Origin: Pseudolachnospira sp051055405 | GTDB lineage: Bacteria > Bacillota > Clostridia > Lachnospirales > Lachnospiraceae | Direction: 5' to 3' | NCBI RefSeq assembly: GCF_051055405.1 | Contig: NZ_CP167068.1 | Coordinates: 744,001-808,000, forward strand | DNA: 64,000 nt | Shown here: one piece after another, positions 52,899 to 61,061 of the stretch | Numbering within the stretch: the first letter of the stretch is position 1 | Layout: every line of letters starts with the position of its first letter | Made by a program: the position numbers and the translations under genes | Notes under the pieces: model-generated | The model's input: the letters and a program-made list of their open reading frames with translations, nothing else | Told to the model about the DNA's origin: nothing | Database searches by the model: none

Positions 52899-54194
52899 TT
52901 AGCCAATCGTTGGGATACGGACGCAAAAGGTCGCGCCGCCTCCTTTTGTGTCCTGTACCCAGACTTTGCCCCGGTGCAGGCGGACGATCTCTTGTACGAT
53001 ACATAGGCCAAGCCCAAAGTGTTCTTTATCCTTGTGGGCCGAATCTAACCGGTAAAAACGATCAAAAATGTGCTCCTTGGCGTCGTCAGCTACGCCAGGG
53101 CCGTCGTCGATGATTTGAAATTCTACAGTTGGACCGATTTGGGCCACGGCCAGGCAGATATGCCCGCCTTTGGGCGTGTAGGCTACGGCATTGTCCGTCA
53201 GGGCGGATAAAATCTGCACGATTCGTTCTCGGTCACAGGAAAGAAGCGGAAGAGAATCTTCTGGAATCTGTACCGTAAGCGTAAGCTCTTTCCGGCGAGC
53301 GGCCTGTTCAAAATTTTCATAGACAGTTAAAAGCAGAGTTTCCGGTTCGCATGGTTCCATGCGCATGCTCCAGGTTTGGTTATCCGCACTGGCCAGTGTA
53401 AGCATATCGCTGATCAGGCGGGACATCCGCCTCCCTTCGGCTTCAATGGCATTTTGATAGCGCTCCCGGTCGGTTTCGGAGCTCTTTTTCAGCGCTGAAA
53501 GGCTGGATAGAATCACAGCAAGAGGGGAGCGCAGTTCATGGGAAGCGTCGGCAATAAACTGAATCTGCCGCTTCCGGTTTTCTTCCAACGGCTGGATCTG
53601 CCGTTTCGTAAATTTCCAGGAAAATAGTCCCAAAAAGGCAAAAGCGATGAGATCGGCCGCGATGAAGAAAAATCGTTGTGTGCGGATCTGGTTTTCCTGC
53701 GCTTTCTGGGAATAACAGATCAGCGCGCTTAGGCTTCCGCGGGAGGCCGGAAAGTGGGCCGCGGATATATAGTAGGAAACTTGATCGGGTCCTTTTAGTT
53801 GGGATTCCAGGTGCTGCGTCAATTTGGAGCTGTTCGCAGATTGGAAAAAGTCCATTCCATAGTCCTGCTGAAACTTATCAAGAGCCGTGTGGAGCAATTC
53901 TTCACGAAATGGGGTATCACGGATGGATTGAAACAGCAAAGGTTCTCCATGATCAAAAAGGTAGATATAATATTTTCCATCCTGCTCCATCTGGGCAAGC
54001 CATTGGTAGGATACGGTGATTTGGGTTTCGAGAGAGCTGAGAATGGTATGGAGGCCGTTGAGGAAAAGGTTGTAGCCGTTTTCCCGGATTCCTCGTTCAG
54101 AAACCGTGAGACAGATGCCGGACATAGCGGTTAGAATTAAGCCAGTAATCAACGTGCAAAAGAAGGCGAGTTTTCGGTGGAGGCGTTTATACAT
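52899..54194 (-). CDS. Sensor histidine kinase (HisKA/HATPase)
   Basis: 431 residues. Two membrane helices (about 9-30 and 175-195) enclose a 145-residue outer sensor domain with no family I recognise. Then the H-box FIADASHELRSPLAV with His219, N-box LTDNAVAYTPKGG, G1 DDGPGV, F-box FDRFYR and G2 GLGLCIV. It signals to the response regulator upstream in the operon, with which it overlaps by 8 nt. The stimulus is unknown; the divergent membrane-protein operon next door suggests an envelope or solute signal. It ends at the 37-bp hairpin. Confidence 0.95.
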   Translation of the reverse strand: MYKRLHRKLAFFCTLITGLILTAMSGICLTVSERGIRENGYNLFLNGLHTILSSLETQITVSYQWLAQMEQDGKYYIYLFDHGEPLLFQSIRDTPFREELLHTALDKFQQDYGMDFFQSANSSKLTQHLESQLKGPDQVSYYISAAHFPASRGSLSALICYSQKAQENQIRTQRFFFIAADLIAFAFLGLFSWKFTKRQIQPLEENRKRQIQFIADASHELRSPLAVILSSLSALKKSSETDRERYQNAIEAEGRRMSRLISDMLTLASADNQTWSMRMEPCEPETLLLTVYENFEQAARRKELTLTVQIPEDSLPLLSCDRERIVQILSALTDNAVAYTPKGGHICLAVAQIGPTVEFQIIDDGPGVADDAKEHIFDRFYRLDSAHKDKEHFGLGLCIVQEIVRLHRGKVWVQDTKGGGATFCVRIPTIG

Positions 54195-54867
54195 CTGTCA
54201 CCTCCAAGAGATATCCAATGCCGCGGACGGTTTTTAGCTGAAGGCTGCTTTGAATGGTTTTTAGCCGTCTGCGCAGGAAATGGATATAGTTGTCCAAATT
54301 TCCGTCCTCCACCTCTGCGTCCGGTCCCCAGACGCGGGAGAGCAGCAGATTACGGGGAAGTGTTTGGCCGGGGTTCTTTAGAAATATCTCCAGGAGATCC
54401 GCTTCTCTTTTGGATAGGGTGCAGGAGAATGAACCGCAATCTAAGGTAAGACCGACGGGATCAAACGCAAGATCTCCAAGCGTCAGTTTTCCAGGAACTT
54501 CCAAGTTTCGGGGTCTGCGGCTGATGGAGTGGATGCGGGCCAATAGTTCTGGAAAGGCAATAGGTTTTACCATATAGTCGTCGGCCCCATTTTCAAGACC
54601 GGTCACCTTGTCGGAAAGTTCGCCCAGAGCAGTCAGCAAAATGACAGGAGTGGAGATACCCTCTGCGCGGATTTTTTTGAGCAGGGAGAGCCCGTCGATG
54701 CCAGGCATCATGCGATCGAGAAGGATCAGGTCGTGGACGCTTTGGCGAATCCAGGGGAGGGCGTCCTCCCCATCGTTGCAGATATCCACAGAAAAGCCCT
54801 CCTTTTTCAACTCAAAGCTGAGGGAATCACATAGGCGCGGATCGTCGTCAATCAGTAAAATTCTCAT
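54187..54867 (-). CDS. Response regulator transcription factor, OmpR/PhoB family
   Basis: 226 residues from ATG 54867, which has AGGAGGT upstream on the minus strand; the frame opens 15 codons earlier without a site and inside repeat unit U. Receiver domain with acidic IDDDP, phospho-acceptor Asp51 in LLDRMMPGIDG, Thr in LLTALG and Lys in VKPIAF. The C-terminal winged helix (about 130-224) has LSKREADLLEIFLKNPGQ and VRGIGYLLE. It is the DNA-binding partner of the overlapping kinase. The target may be the divergent operon at 55.35 kb. Confidence 0.96.
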   Translation of the reverse strand: MRILLIDDDPRLCDSLSFELKKEGFSVDICNDGEDALPWIRQSVHDLILLDRMMPGIDGLSLLKKIRAEGISTPVILLTALGELSDKVTGLENGADDYMVKPIAFPELLARIHSISRRPRNLEVPGKLTLGDLAFDPVGLTLDCGSFSCTLSKREADLLEIFLKNPGQTLPRNLLLSRVWGPDAEVEDGNLDNYIHFLRRRLKTIQSSLQLKTVRGIGYLLEVTDV

Positions 54868-55349
54868 GGATACCTCCTGTAAAGTTACCTTCTCCGTGTG
54901 TGCCCTTATCAACGGAAGGTATTATGGTATAATAATATATCTTGTGTTGCTCTTTTTGTAAAGAGCAATTTTTTATTTGAGCAGTATTTGGATGTAAAAA
55001 GGGATTCGCGTTCCAAAATGTAAAAATATTTTGTAGGGTTTCGGAGCAAGTACTTCTAGGATTCCGGTAATTTGTAAAAAGCATTCGCAAAAATAAGAAA
55101 CTCGCTGCGCTCAAACAGTCTTATTTTTGCTCATAATACAAATTCCCGGAACCGAAGAAGTACTAACGCTCCTGCAAATACAAAATATTTTTACATCTTG
55201 GAACGCGCCCCCTTTTCACATCCTGCCTCCCGTTGACAGAGAGATACGGTCAGGACGGAGTAAATTTCGCGGAGAAAAAATTTTCCCTAATTAGAGAAAA
55301 TTTAGAGATTGGTGTGATATAGTAACGGAAAGTAAGGAGGATTGTTAGA
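54868..55349. promoter_or_regulatory. Repeat-filled gap between the two-component genes and the fusion operon
   Basis: No gene. Minus strand: promoter TTTACA (54962-54957), 17 nt, TATATT (54939-54934) for the response regulator. It overlaps a plus-strand hairpin TTGCTCTT (54947-54954) / AAGAGCAA (54961-54968) with six T after it, which has terminator form. Repeat unit U lies at 54898-54920, a nested palindrome at 54990-55223, and at 55226-55270 a copy of the module seen at 19409-19455. Plus strand: an extended -10 TGATATAGT at 55315-55323 without a good -35 is the only promoter candidate for the operon; AAGGAGG is at 55334-55340. Confidence 0.6.
54990..55223. repeat. 234-nt nested imperfect palindrome
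   Basis: Outer arms of about 46 nt (54990-55035 against 55178-55223) have roughly five mismatches. Middle arms start at AGTACTTCT on the left and end in AGAAGTACT on the right and continue to TTTGTA/TACAAA. Inner arms GCAAAAATAAGA (55087-55098) and TCTTATTTTTGC (55119-55130) close a 20-nt loop. Its left part contains 29 nt identical, inverted, to the loop region of the hairpin at 52.8 kb. Confidence 0.88.
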
Positions 55350-57698
55350 ATGAATGTACGGGGAAAAAAGATCATAGCGTTCGTTCTGGGAGCTTGTTTG
55401 TTTTTTGCTTCGGCTTGTTCCGGAGGACAGGACGAGACCGCGGGAAATGAGACAGGCGGCGCGGCGTCGCCTAAACCTGCCGCTTCCGGGGCGGCTGCTC
55501 TGGGGAGTGCTTCCGGAGAAGGCGGCCAGGCTATGGGGCGTTTTGTGGAGACGGAGTATCCGCTTCCGGAAGGCGCGGAGTATATCTATGATATCCGGAA
55601 ACTGGAGGATGGAACGCTGCGGATGGCAGCGGCGGGAGACGATGGTCTGATGTTGTTTTCTTCGCCTGACGACGGAAAAAGTTGGGAGGCTATGTCTTAT
55701 GAGAAAGAGAAAATGACTGGCGCCATGATTCAAACCGCCTGCTGGAGCCCGGACGGAGGGCTGCTGGTAGCAAAAATGAACCGAGAAGAGGCCATGCAGG
55801 GGATGGCGGAAACCAGCTATCTGCTCTATGATGCCAAGGGAGAAGGGAAAGAATTTCCGATTCAGCTTTCTGACTCAGAGGGAGGAAACGGAAGTACCGG
55901 CCTTAGAGCCTATTTTGATTCCGATGGCAGTTTGTATCTTTCCGGTGGCGGTTCGTCGATCCACCGCATCGATTTGTCCAGCGGAGCGATTCAGAAAACC
56001 TATTCCAATCCGGATGCCGCCACCGCGAGATTTGGTATTGTAGGGCAAACCCTTTGGATCAATACCGGGAGCGGCGTGGAGTGCTATGAGCTGGAATCTG
56101 GAAAAAGCCTGGAACGTCAGGAGGCTTTAAATGAATATATCAAAGCGTATATTGCCAAAAATCCATCCGCAGCGGACGGAGCAGGCGTCTTTTCTTCCGT
56201 GCCGGTTGCGTCGGGATTGAAGGGAAATGATCTCTATTTTTGCGATGATACCGGGCTATATCATTATACGATGGGTGGCAGCGTGGTAGAGCAGGTGATC
56301 GACGGCAGTTTGAATTCTCTGTCCGCAGCTACGGTATATCAGACGGGGGTGTTTCCTTTGAGCGATCAGAGTTTCCTGGTTGCTGTTACGGACAACGGAG
56401 AAGCAAAGCTGCTTGGTTATCACTATGACAGCTCGGTTCCTACAGTGCCGAATACGGAGTTGACCGTGTACGCGCTGCAGGATACCCAAAATATCCGCCA
56501 GGCGGTCCGCTTGTATCAGCATGATCATCCGGACGTATATATCACCTTGGAAATTGGCATGAGCGGGGAAGACGGCATTACTTCCGCCGATGCTATCCGG
56601 ACCTTAAACACGAATTTGATGGCAGGAAAAGGGCCGGATATCCTAGTTTTGGATGGTATGACCATAAGCAATTATGTGGAAAAAGGGATGCTGCTGGACA
56701 TCAGCGATATTCTTCAGGAAATTGAAGCTTCCGACGGATTGTTTGAAAATCTGGTTCATGCCTATCAGAAAGACGGTCAGACGACAGCCGTGCCAGTACG
56801 CGTGATGCTTCCGATGGTTTTGGGGGATGCGGAAAGTCTGAAGAAGATTACCGATTTGAAATCCTTGGCCGAATGCGCGGAAACCTTGCGGCAGCAGAAT
56901 CCAGATGTAGATGGTATATTAGGGGCGGAAACGGCGGAACTTCTCATGAAGAAGCTGTATGGAAGTTCTTCGGCGGCTTGGTTAAAAGACGGAAAGTTGG
57001 ATCAGGCGGCTCTGGAAGAATTTATCAGCTGCATAAAGAGGATCTATTTGGCGGATCAGAGACAAAGCACATCGGAAAATCATGGAGAGGTTGCCATTGT
57101 CGGCGGAGGCGGGACGTTGCCTCTCTCGGATAATATGGATTTATTTTCTTACTTAGGCGGGTATAATCTGCTTTCTGTCGGGCAGTTGGATTCGTTTCAG
57201 TCCTTGGCAATCCTGACTTCTTTTGAGGAGCAGATGGGAAGCTCCTACCAGGCATTTTCTGGCCAATTGAAAGGTGTATTCCAGCCGGTGTTGACCGTCG
57301 GCGTCAATGCAAAAGGTAGTCAAAGCGAAACAGCCAAAGACTTTGTGCGGTATTTGCTGGGAAAGGAAGCGCAGTCCAACGACAGTTTGGAGGGACTTCC
57401 CGTCAACCGCGCTGCTTTTGAGGCGGCAAAGCAGAGCATGTTTCCGGAAGGAAAGAGACAGGTCATGAGTTCTGGGGAAATCGACGCGATGAAAGAGGTT
57501 GAGATCCACTGGCCGAAGGAAGCCGCGCTTTCTGGGCTGAAGGAGATGATGGAGGCGGCTTCGATACCAGCGGACTCCAATCAAGTCATTCGAGACGCGG
57601 TGGAAGAGGAAGTAAAACGCTTGCTGGAGGGCGCGTCCACCGAAGATGTCGTACAGAGCGTGATGCAGAAAGTGAACCTCTATTTGTCGGAGCAGTAA
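55350..57698 (+). CDS. Beta-propeller/ABC solute-binding fusion lipoprotein
   Basis: 782 residues, about twice a normal sugar-binding protein. A lipoprotein signal gives lipidated Cys23 (FASACSGG), followed by a Gly/Ala/Ser-rich linker to about 60. Residues about 65-365 have repeating beta segments with DGKSWE (a sialidase/BNR-like turn), WSPDGGLLVA, YFDSDGSLYLSGGG and similar, as in a beta-propeller. From about 370 a family 1 solute-binding domain begins: LTVYALQDTQNIRQAVRLYQ, NTNLMAGKGPDILVLDG, DYAF-like core, then a helical C-terminus. It would give ligand to the two permeases downstream (15 nt after). The propeller may bind a glycan or protein. The ligand is unknown. Confidence 0.82.
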   Translation: MNVRGKKIIAFVLGACLFFASACSGGQDETAGNETGGAASPKPAASGAAALGSASGEGGQAMGRFVETEYPLPEGAEYIYDIRKLEDGTLRMAAAGDDGLMLFSSPDDGKSWEAMSYEKEKMTGAMIQTACWSPDGGLLVAKMNREEAMQGMAETSYLLYDAKGEGKEFPIQLSDSEGGNGSTGLRAYFDSDGSLYLSGGGSSIHRIDLSSGAIQKTYSNPDAATARFGIVGQTLWINTGSGVECYELESGKSLERQEALNEYIKAYIAKNPSAADGAGVFSSVPVASGLKGNDLYFCDDTGLYHYTMGGSVVEQVIDGSLNSLSAATVYQTGVFPLSDQSFLVAVTDNGEAKLLGYHYDSSVPTVPNTELTVYALQDTQNIRQAVRLYQHDHPDVYITLEIGMSGEDGITSADAIRTLNTNLMAGKGPDILVLDGMTISNYVEKGMLLDISDILQEIEASDGLFENLVHAYQKDGQTTAVPVRVMLPMVLGDAESLKKITDLKSLAECAETLRQQNPDVDGILGAETAELLMKKLYGSSSAAWLKDGKLDQAALEEFISCIKRIYLADQRQSTSENHGEVAIVGGGGTLPLSDNMDLFSYLGGYNLLSVGQLDSFQSLAILTSFEEQMGSSYQAFSGQLKGVFQPVLTVGVNAKGSQSETAKDFVRYLLGKEAQSNDSLEGLPVNRAAFEAAKQSMFPEGKRQVMSSGEIDAMKEVEIHWPKEAALSGLKEMMEAASIPADSNQVIRDAVEEEVKRLLEGASTEDVVQSVMQKVNLYLSEQ

Positions 57699-57713
57699 AA
57701 AGGAACGACGAGC

Positions 57714-58574
57714 ATGAAAAAAATTCGGATACGGCGGGGGCAGGGAGCAGGACTTATCTTTGCCCTCCCCAGCCTGCTGGGCGTGGCCTGCTTTCTCCTT
57801 CTGCCATTTTTGGACGTGGTGCTCCGTTCCTTTCAGGGAGCGGTAGACGAGAGGTGGACGGGGATATCAAACTATCAGACGATCTTTGAGAACGAGGCAT
57901 TTTGGCTGGCGGTGGGGAATACAGCGCGATTTGCTGTGGTCTGCATTCCGCTGCTGCTGGTGATTTCTCTGGCGATTGCTTTAGGATTGAACCAATGCGG
58001 CCAAAAATTTGGCTTTTTAAAATCCGCTTTTTTGTTGCCGATGGCCATTCCGGTCGCTTCGGTGGCGCTGATCTGGCGGCTTCTCTTCCATAATCAAGGA
58101 ATTGTCAACGGAATGTTGACACAGTTCGGAGGCAACCCCACAGACTGGATGAATTCTCCAGCGGCTTTCTGGGTTCTGGTTCTGACGTATCTATGGAAAA
58201 ACCTAGGTTACGATGTCATTCTCTGGATGGCTGGGCTATCGGGAATTCCCTATTCTATCTACGAAGCGGCAAAGGTGGATGGAGCGGGAGCCTGGAAATG
58301 CTTTACGAGAATTACTTTACCAAATTTAAAGCCGACGCTTTATACCATCACGGTTCTGTCTTTTCTGAATTCCTTTAAAGTTTTCCGGGAGGCCTATCTG
58401 GTCAGCGGTTCCTACCCCCACGAGAGCATGTATCTGATGCAGCATTTGTTTAATAACTGGTACCGGGATCTTGCGATCGATAAGATGGCGGCAGCGGCTG
58501 TGGTCGTAGCGGCGGCGATTTTTCTGGTTATGCTGTTGTTAAAGTGGATTTTGGCCAGGGAGGATTCGTTATGA
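57714..58574 (+). CDS. Sugar-type ABC transporter permease (MalF/UgpA family)
   Basis: 286 residues with six membrane helices. GLIFALPSLLGVACFLLLPFLDVVLRSF is the usual start of MalF/UgpA-type permeases, and the EAA loop is YEAAKVDGAGAWKCFTRITLPNLKPT (about 180-205). It pairs with the next permease. There is no ATPase gene in the operon; many Firmicute sugar ABC systems share one MsmX-like ATPase encoded elsewhere. Its TGA overlaps the next ATG. Confidence 0.94.
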   Translation: MKKIRIRRGQGAGLIFALPSLLGVACFLLLPFLDVVLRSFQGAVDERWTGISNYQTIFENEAFWLAVGNTARFAVVCIPLLLVISLAIALGLNQCGQKFGFLKSAFLLPMAIPVASVALIWRLLFHNQGIVNGMLTQFGGNPTDWMNSPAAFWVLVLTYLWKNLGYDVILWMAGLSGIPYSIYEAAKVDGAGAWKCFTRITLPNLKPTLYTITVLSFLNSFKVFREAYLVSGSYPHESMYLMQHLFNNWYRDLAIDKMAAAAVVVAAAIFLVMLLLKWILAREDSL

Positions 58575-59413
58575 AAAGGAAGATTTTGATCGGCGGCATT
58601 CTCACAGTATTTGGCCTCATCATCTGTTATCCGGTCATCTACCTGTTATCCGGAAGCCTGATGGGAAACGGAGAATTGAAAGAAGGGCTATTGCCGATTC
58701 TTACAGGTGGAGGCGGATTTGTGGCCTGGCATGTGATGCCGTTGTTTCCCACTCTGAAAAATTTTGTTGAACTTTTGCTGGATTCCCCAGAATTCTTTGT
58801 CATGTTTTGGAATTCCGTAAAAATCACAGCAGGGATTTTGGTTGGGCAGTTAATCCTGGGGGTGCCCGCGGCCTGGGGATTTGCCAAATACCGTTTTCCA
58901 GGAAGGCGGCTTTTCTTTGGGCTGTATGTCCTATTGATGATTCTCCCCTTTCAAGTGATGATGCTGTCCCAATATCTGGTGCTGGACGGCTTAGGGCTGA
59001 TGAATACCCATCTGGGGATTATCCTGCCTGCGGTTTTTTCTACCTTTCCGGTTTTTATCATGGTGCGCTTTTTTGATGGGGTGCCAGATCAGATTTTGGA
59101 ATCGGCAAAGATCGATGGAGCAGGAGCGTTCCAAATATTTTGGAGAATCGGAGTTCCTTTAGGGGCCGGAGGCATCATCTCCGCGATGGTTTTAAGCTTT
59201 CTGGAATATTGGAATCTGGTGGAGCAGCCGCTGACATTTTTAAAGGACCCTTCTCTATGGCCGCTTTCTCTTTATCTGCCCAATATTGATTTGGACTATG
59301 CGGGGATCGCGTTTACTTCCTCTGTCGTAACTTTGATACCGGCAGTTTTAGTATTTTTTTGCGGGCAGGAATACCTGGAACAAGGAATTGTGGCGTCAGC
59401 AGTAAAGGAATGA
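58571..59413 (+). CDS. Sugar-type ABC transporter permease (MalG/UgpE family)
   Basis: 280 residues from ATG 58571, overlapping the previous stop (ATGA); an upstream in-frame codon lies in the first permease. Six membrane helices and the EAA loop LESAKIDGAGAFQIFWRIGVPLGAGG (about 170-195) place it in the MalG/UgpE group. It forms the channel with the preceding gene. The pair is fully normal in length, unlike the solute-binding and adaptor genes beside it. Confidence 0.94.
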   Translation: MKRKILIGGILTVFGLIICYPVIYLLSGSLMGNGELKEGLLPILTGGGGFVAWHVMPLFPTLKNFVELLLDSPEFFVMFWNSVKITAGILVGQLILGVPAAWGFAKYRFPGRRLFFGLYVLLMILPFQVMMLSQYLVLDGLGLMNTHLGIILPAVFSTFPVFIMVRFFDGVPDQILESAKIDGAGAFQIFWRIGVPLGAGGIISAMVLSFLEYWNLVEQPLTFLKDPSLWPLSLYLPNIDLDYAGIAFTSSVVTLIPAVLVFFCGQEYLEQGIVASAVKE

Positions 59414-59423
59414 GGTGTGGATT

Positions 59424-61061
59424 GTGAAACAGATCGATCAAAAAAAGCGGAAAGCCACTTTACGGGAAAAGAGTGTAAAATGGCTGGCAGGATTTTTTGC
59501 TGTGATGCTTTTGCTTACTCTATTATCGAGAGTTGTCAGCGCGATGACGGTTCCGGTGCTTCAGACCGGATATATAAAAAAATCTACCATTGACCGCACG
59601 GTCCGTGCGTCAGGAAGAATTGTACAAAATCGCGATCGGGCTGTCTATACCATCGGAGGGCTGCGGGTAGGGACTGTCTTTGTGCGGGAGGGCCAGTCTG
59701 TGGCGGCCGGAGACGTACTTTTTGAATTGGATTTCGATGCCTTGGGGAAAAAGATACAGGAAACAGAACAAGAATACCAGCGGTTAGAGCTTGCCCTTGG
59801 TGATCTGGAAAGTGGAGAGAGCCTGGAAGCTCAGGAGCGGGAAAAAGCAAGAAAGAGAGCCGACGAGGATTATAAAAAGGCTTCGGAGCGTACCGGTCGG
59901 GAAGTGGAAGACGCAAAGGAAGCGATGGAGCAGGCGGAGCAGAAACTGGAAGATTTTCTGGCGCAGGACCCTTCGGCAAGCGAGGGAGAGGATACGGTAC
60001 GGACGGAGCTGGAAAATCGATGCCGAGAAAAAGAAGCGGATTGGAACCAGGCGGCAGAGGCGCAGGCAGAGCTGGAGCGGGAGATTCAGGCGGCAGTGGA
60101 CGCGGACAAAGAAAAGGAAATGCAGATTCGCCAAAGCTATGAAAGCAAGGTTTCCGCTGCCGCGAGGGAGGTGGAGAGCTGCGAGCAAGAAAAAGCACGT
60201 GCGGACGCGGCTCTGGAAGATTATCTAGCAAAACTAGATTCTGAGAGTGCAAACGATCGAAGCACGCAGGAGGAAATTCTTCGGTCTGCCTATGAAGAGA
60301 AGAAGCAGGCCTATGAAACTGCGTTGCAGAATCGCCAGGATAGTATGACAAATGCTTCCCGAAACCGGGAAGACGCCAATGCGCCGGAAAAAGCGGACAG
60401 CAGTAAAAAAACCGCTCAGATGACGCTTTCTGAAAAAGCGGAAGAGCTGAATCAATTAAAGGCTTTACAGCAGCAGGAGGGAAAGATTTGTTCGCCGGTG
60501 GACGGCCTGATTTCCAGTGTTTTGGTGACCACCGGGGAGTTTACGACCGAGGGCACGGCTGTTTTGATGGCGGACCTTACGGAAGGAGGGCGCTTCCAAA
60601 CCACAGTTACCAAGGAACAAGAAGCGTATCTTTCCAGGGGGGATGCCGTCACTTTGAAAGGAAACGGAGTGGATTCCTATGAGGCAGTGATCGACACCAT
60701 TCAGCCGGATAAAGAAAATACGAATTCTTTTGTGGTAACGGTGCAGGTGCCGGAGGGTACTCTGGAAATCGGCACGATTGCTACGATGACTGCGGTCCGG
60801 CAGTCGGAACCCTATTCGGTCTGTGTGCCGCTGTCGGCCCTCCACCGGGATGGCAATGAGGATTATGTGCTGGTGATTCAAGAGAAAAATACGGTGTTGG
60901 GAACAGAATGGATAGCAGAACGGATACCCGTTACGATTCAAGATCAAAATGAGATGTTAGCGGCGCTGGCGCCCGGCGCTTTGACGGAAGATCAAAAAGT
61001 GATTATGAGCAGCAATAAAGAGGTAAATGGAGGCGACCGCGTACGCTTGGAGGATTCATGA
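59424..61061 (+). CDS. HlyD/MacA-like membrane fusion (adaptor) protein with long coiled coil
   Basis: 545 residues from GTG 59424 (TGAGGTG 6 nt before); GTG 59415 is possible. One membrane helix (about 19-40) is followed by a lipoyl-type half (ASGRIVQNRDRAVYTIGGLRVGTVFVREGQSVAAGDVLFELD, about 62-105). About 250 residues of Glu/Lys/Ala-rich coiled coil (105-355) and the second lipoyl half (GKICSPVDGLISSVLVTTGEFTTEG) follow, then beta-barrel domains to the end. In MacAB-type systems such adaptors contact an ABC permease; in Gram-positives they span the wall. A partner with MacB-like outer domain is the next gene, overlapping by 4 nt. Confidence 0.88.
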   Translation: MKQIDQKKRKATLREKSVKWLAGFFAVMLLLTLLSRVVSAMTVPVLQTGYIKKSTIDRTVRASGRIVQNRDRAVYTIGGLRVGTVFVREGQSVAAGDVLFELDFDALGKKIQETEQEYQRLELALGDLESGESLEAQEREKARKRADEDYKKASERTGREVEDAKEAMEQAEQKLEDFLAQDPSASEGEDTVRTELENRCREKEADWNQAAEAQAELEREIQAAVDADKEKEMQIRQSYESKVSAAAREVESCEQEKARADAALEDYLAKLDSESANDRSTQEEILRSAYEEKKQAYETALQNRQDSMTNASRNREDANAPEKADSSKKTAQMTLSEKAEELNQLKALQQQEGKICSPVDGLISSVLVTTGEFTTEGTAVLMADLTEGGRFQTTVTKEQEAYLSRGDAVTLKGNGVDSYEAVIDTIQPDKENTNSFVVTVQVPEGTLEIGTIATMTAVRQSEPYSVCVPLSALHRDGNEDYVLVIQEKNTVLGTEWIAERIPVTIQDQNEMLAALAPGALTEDQKVIMSSNKEVNGGDRVRLEDS

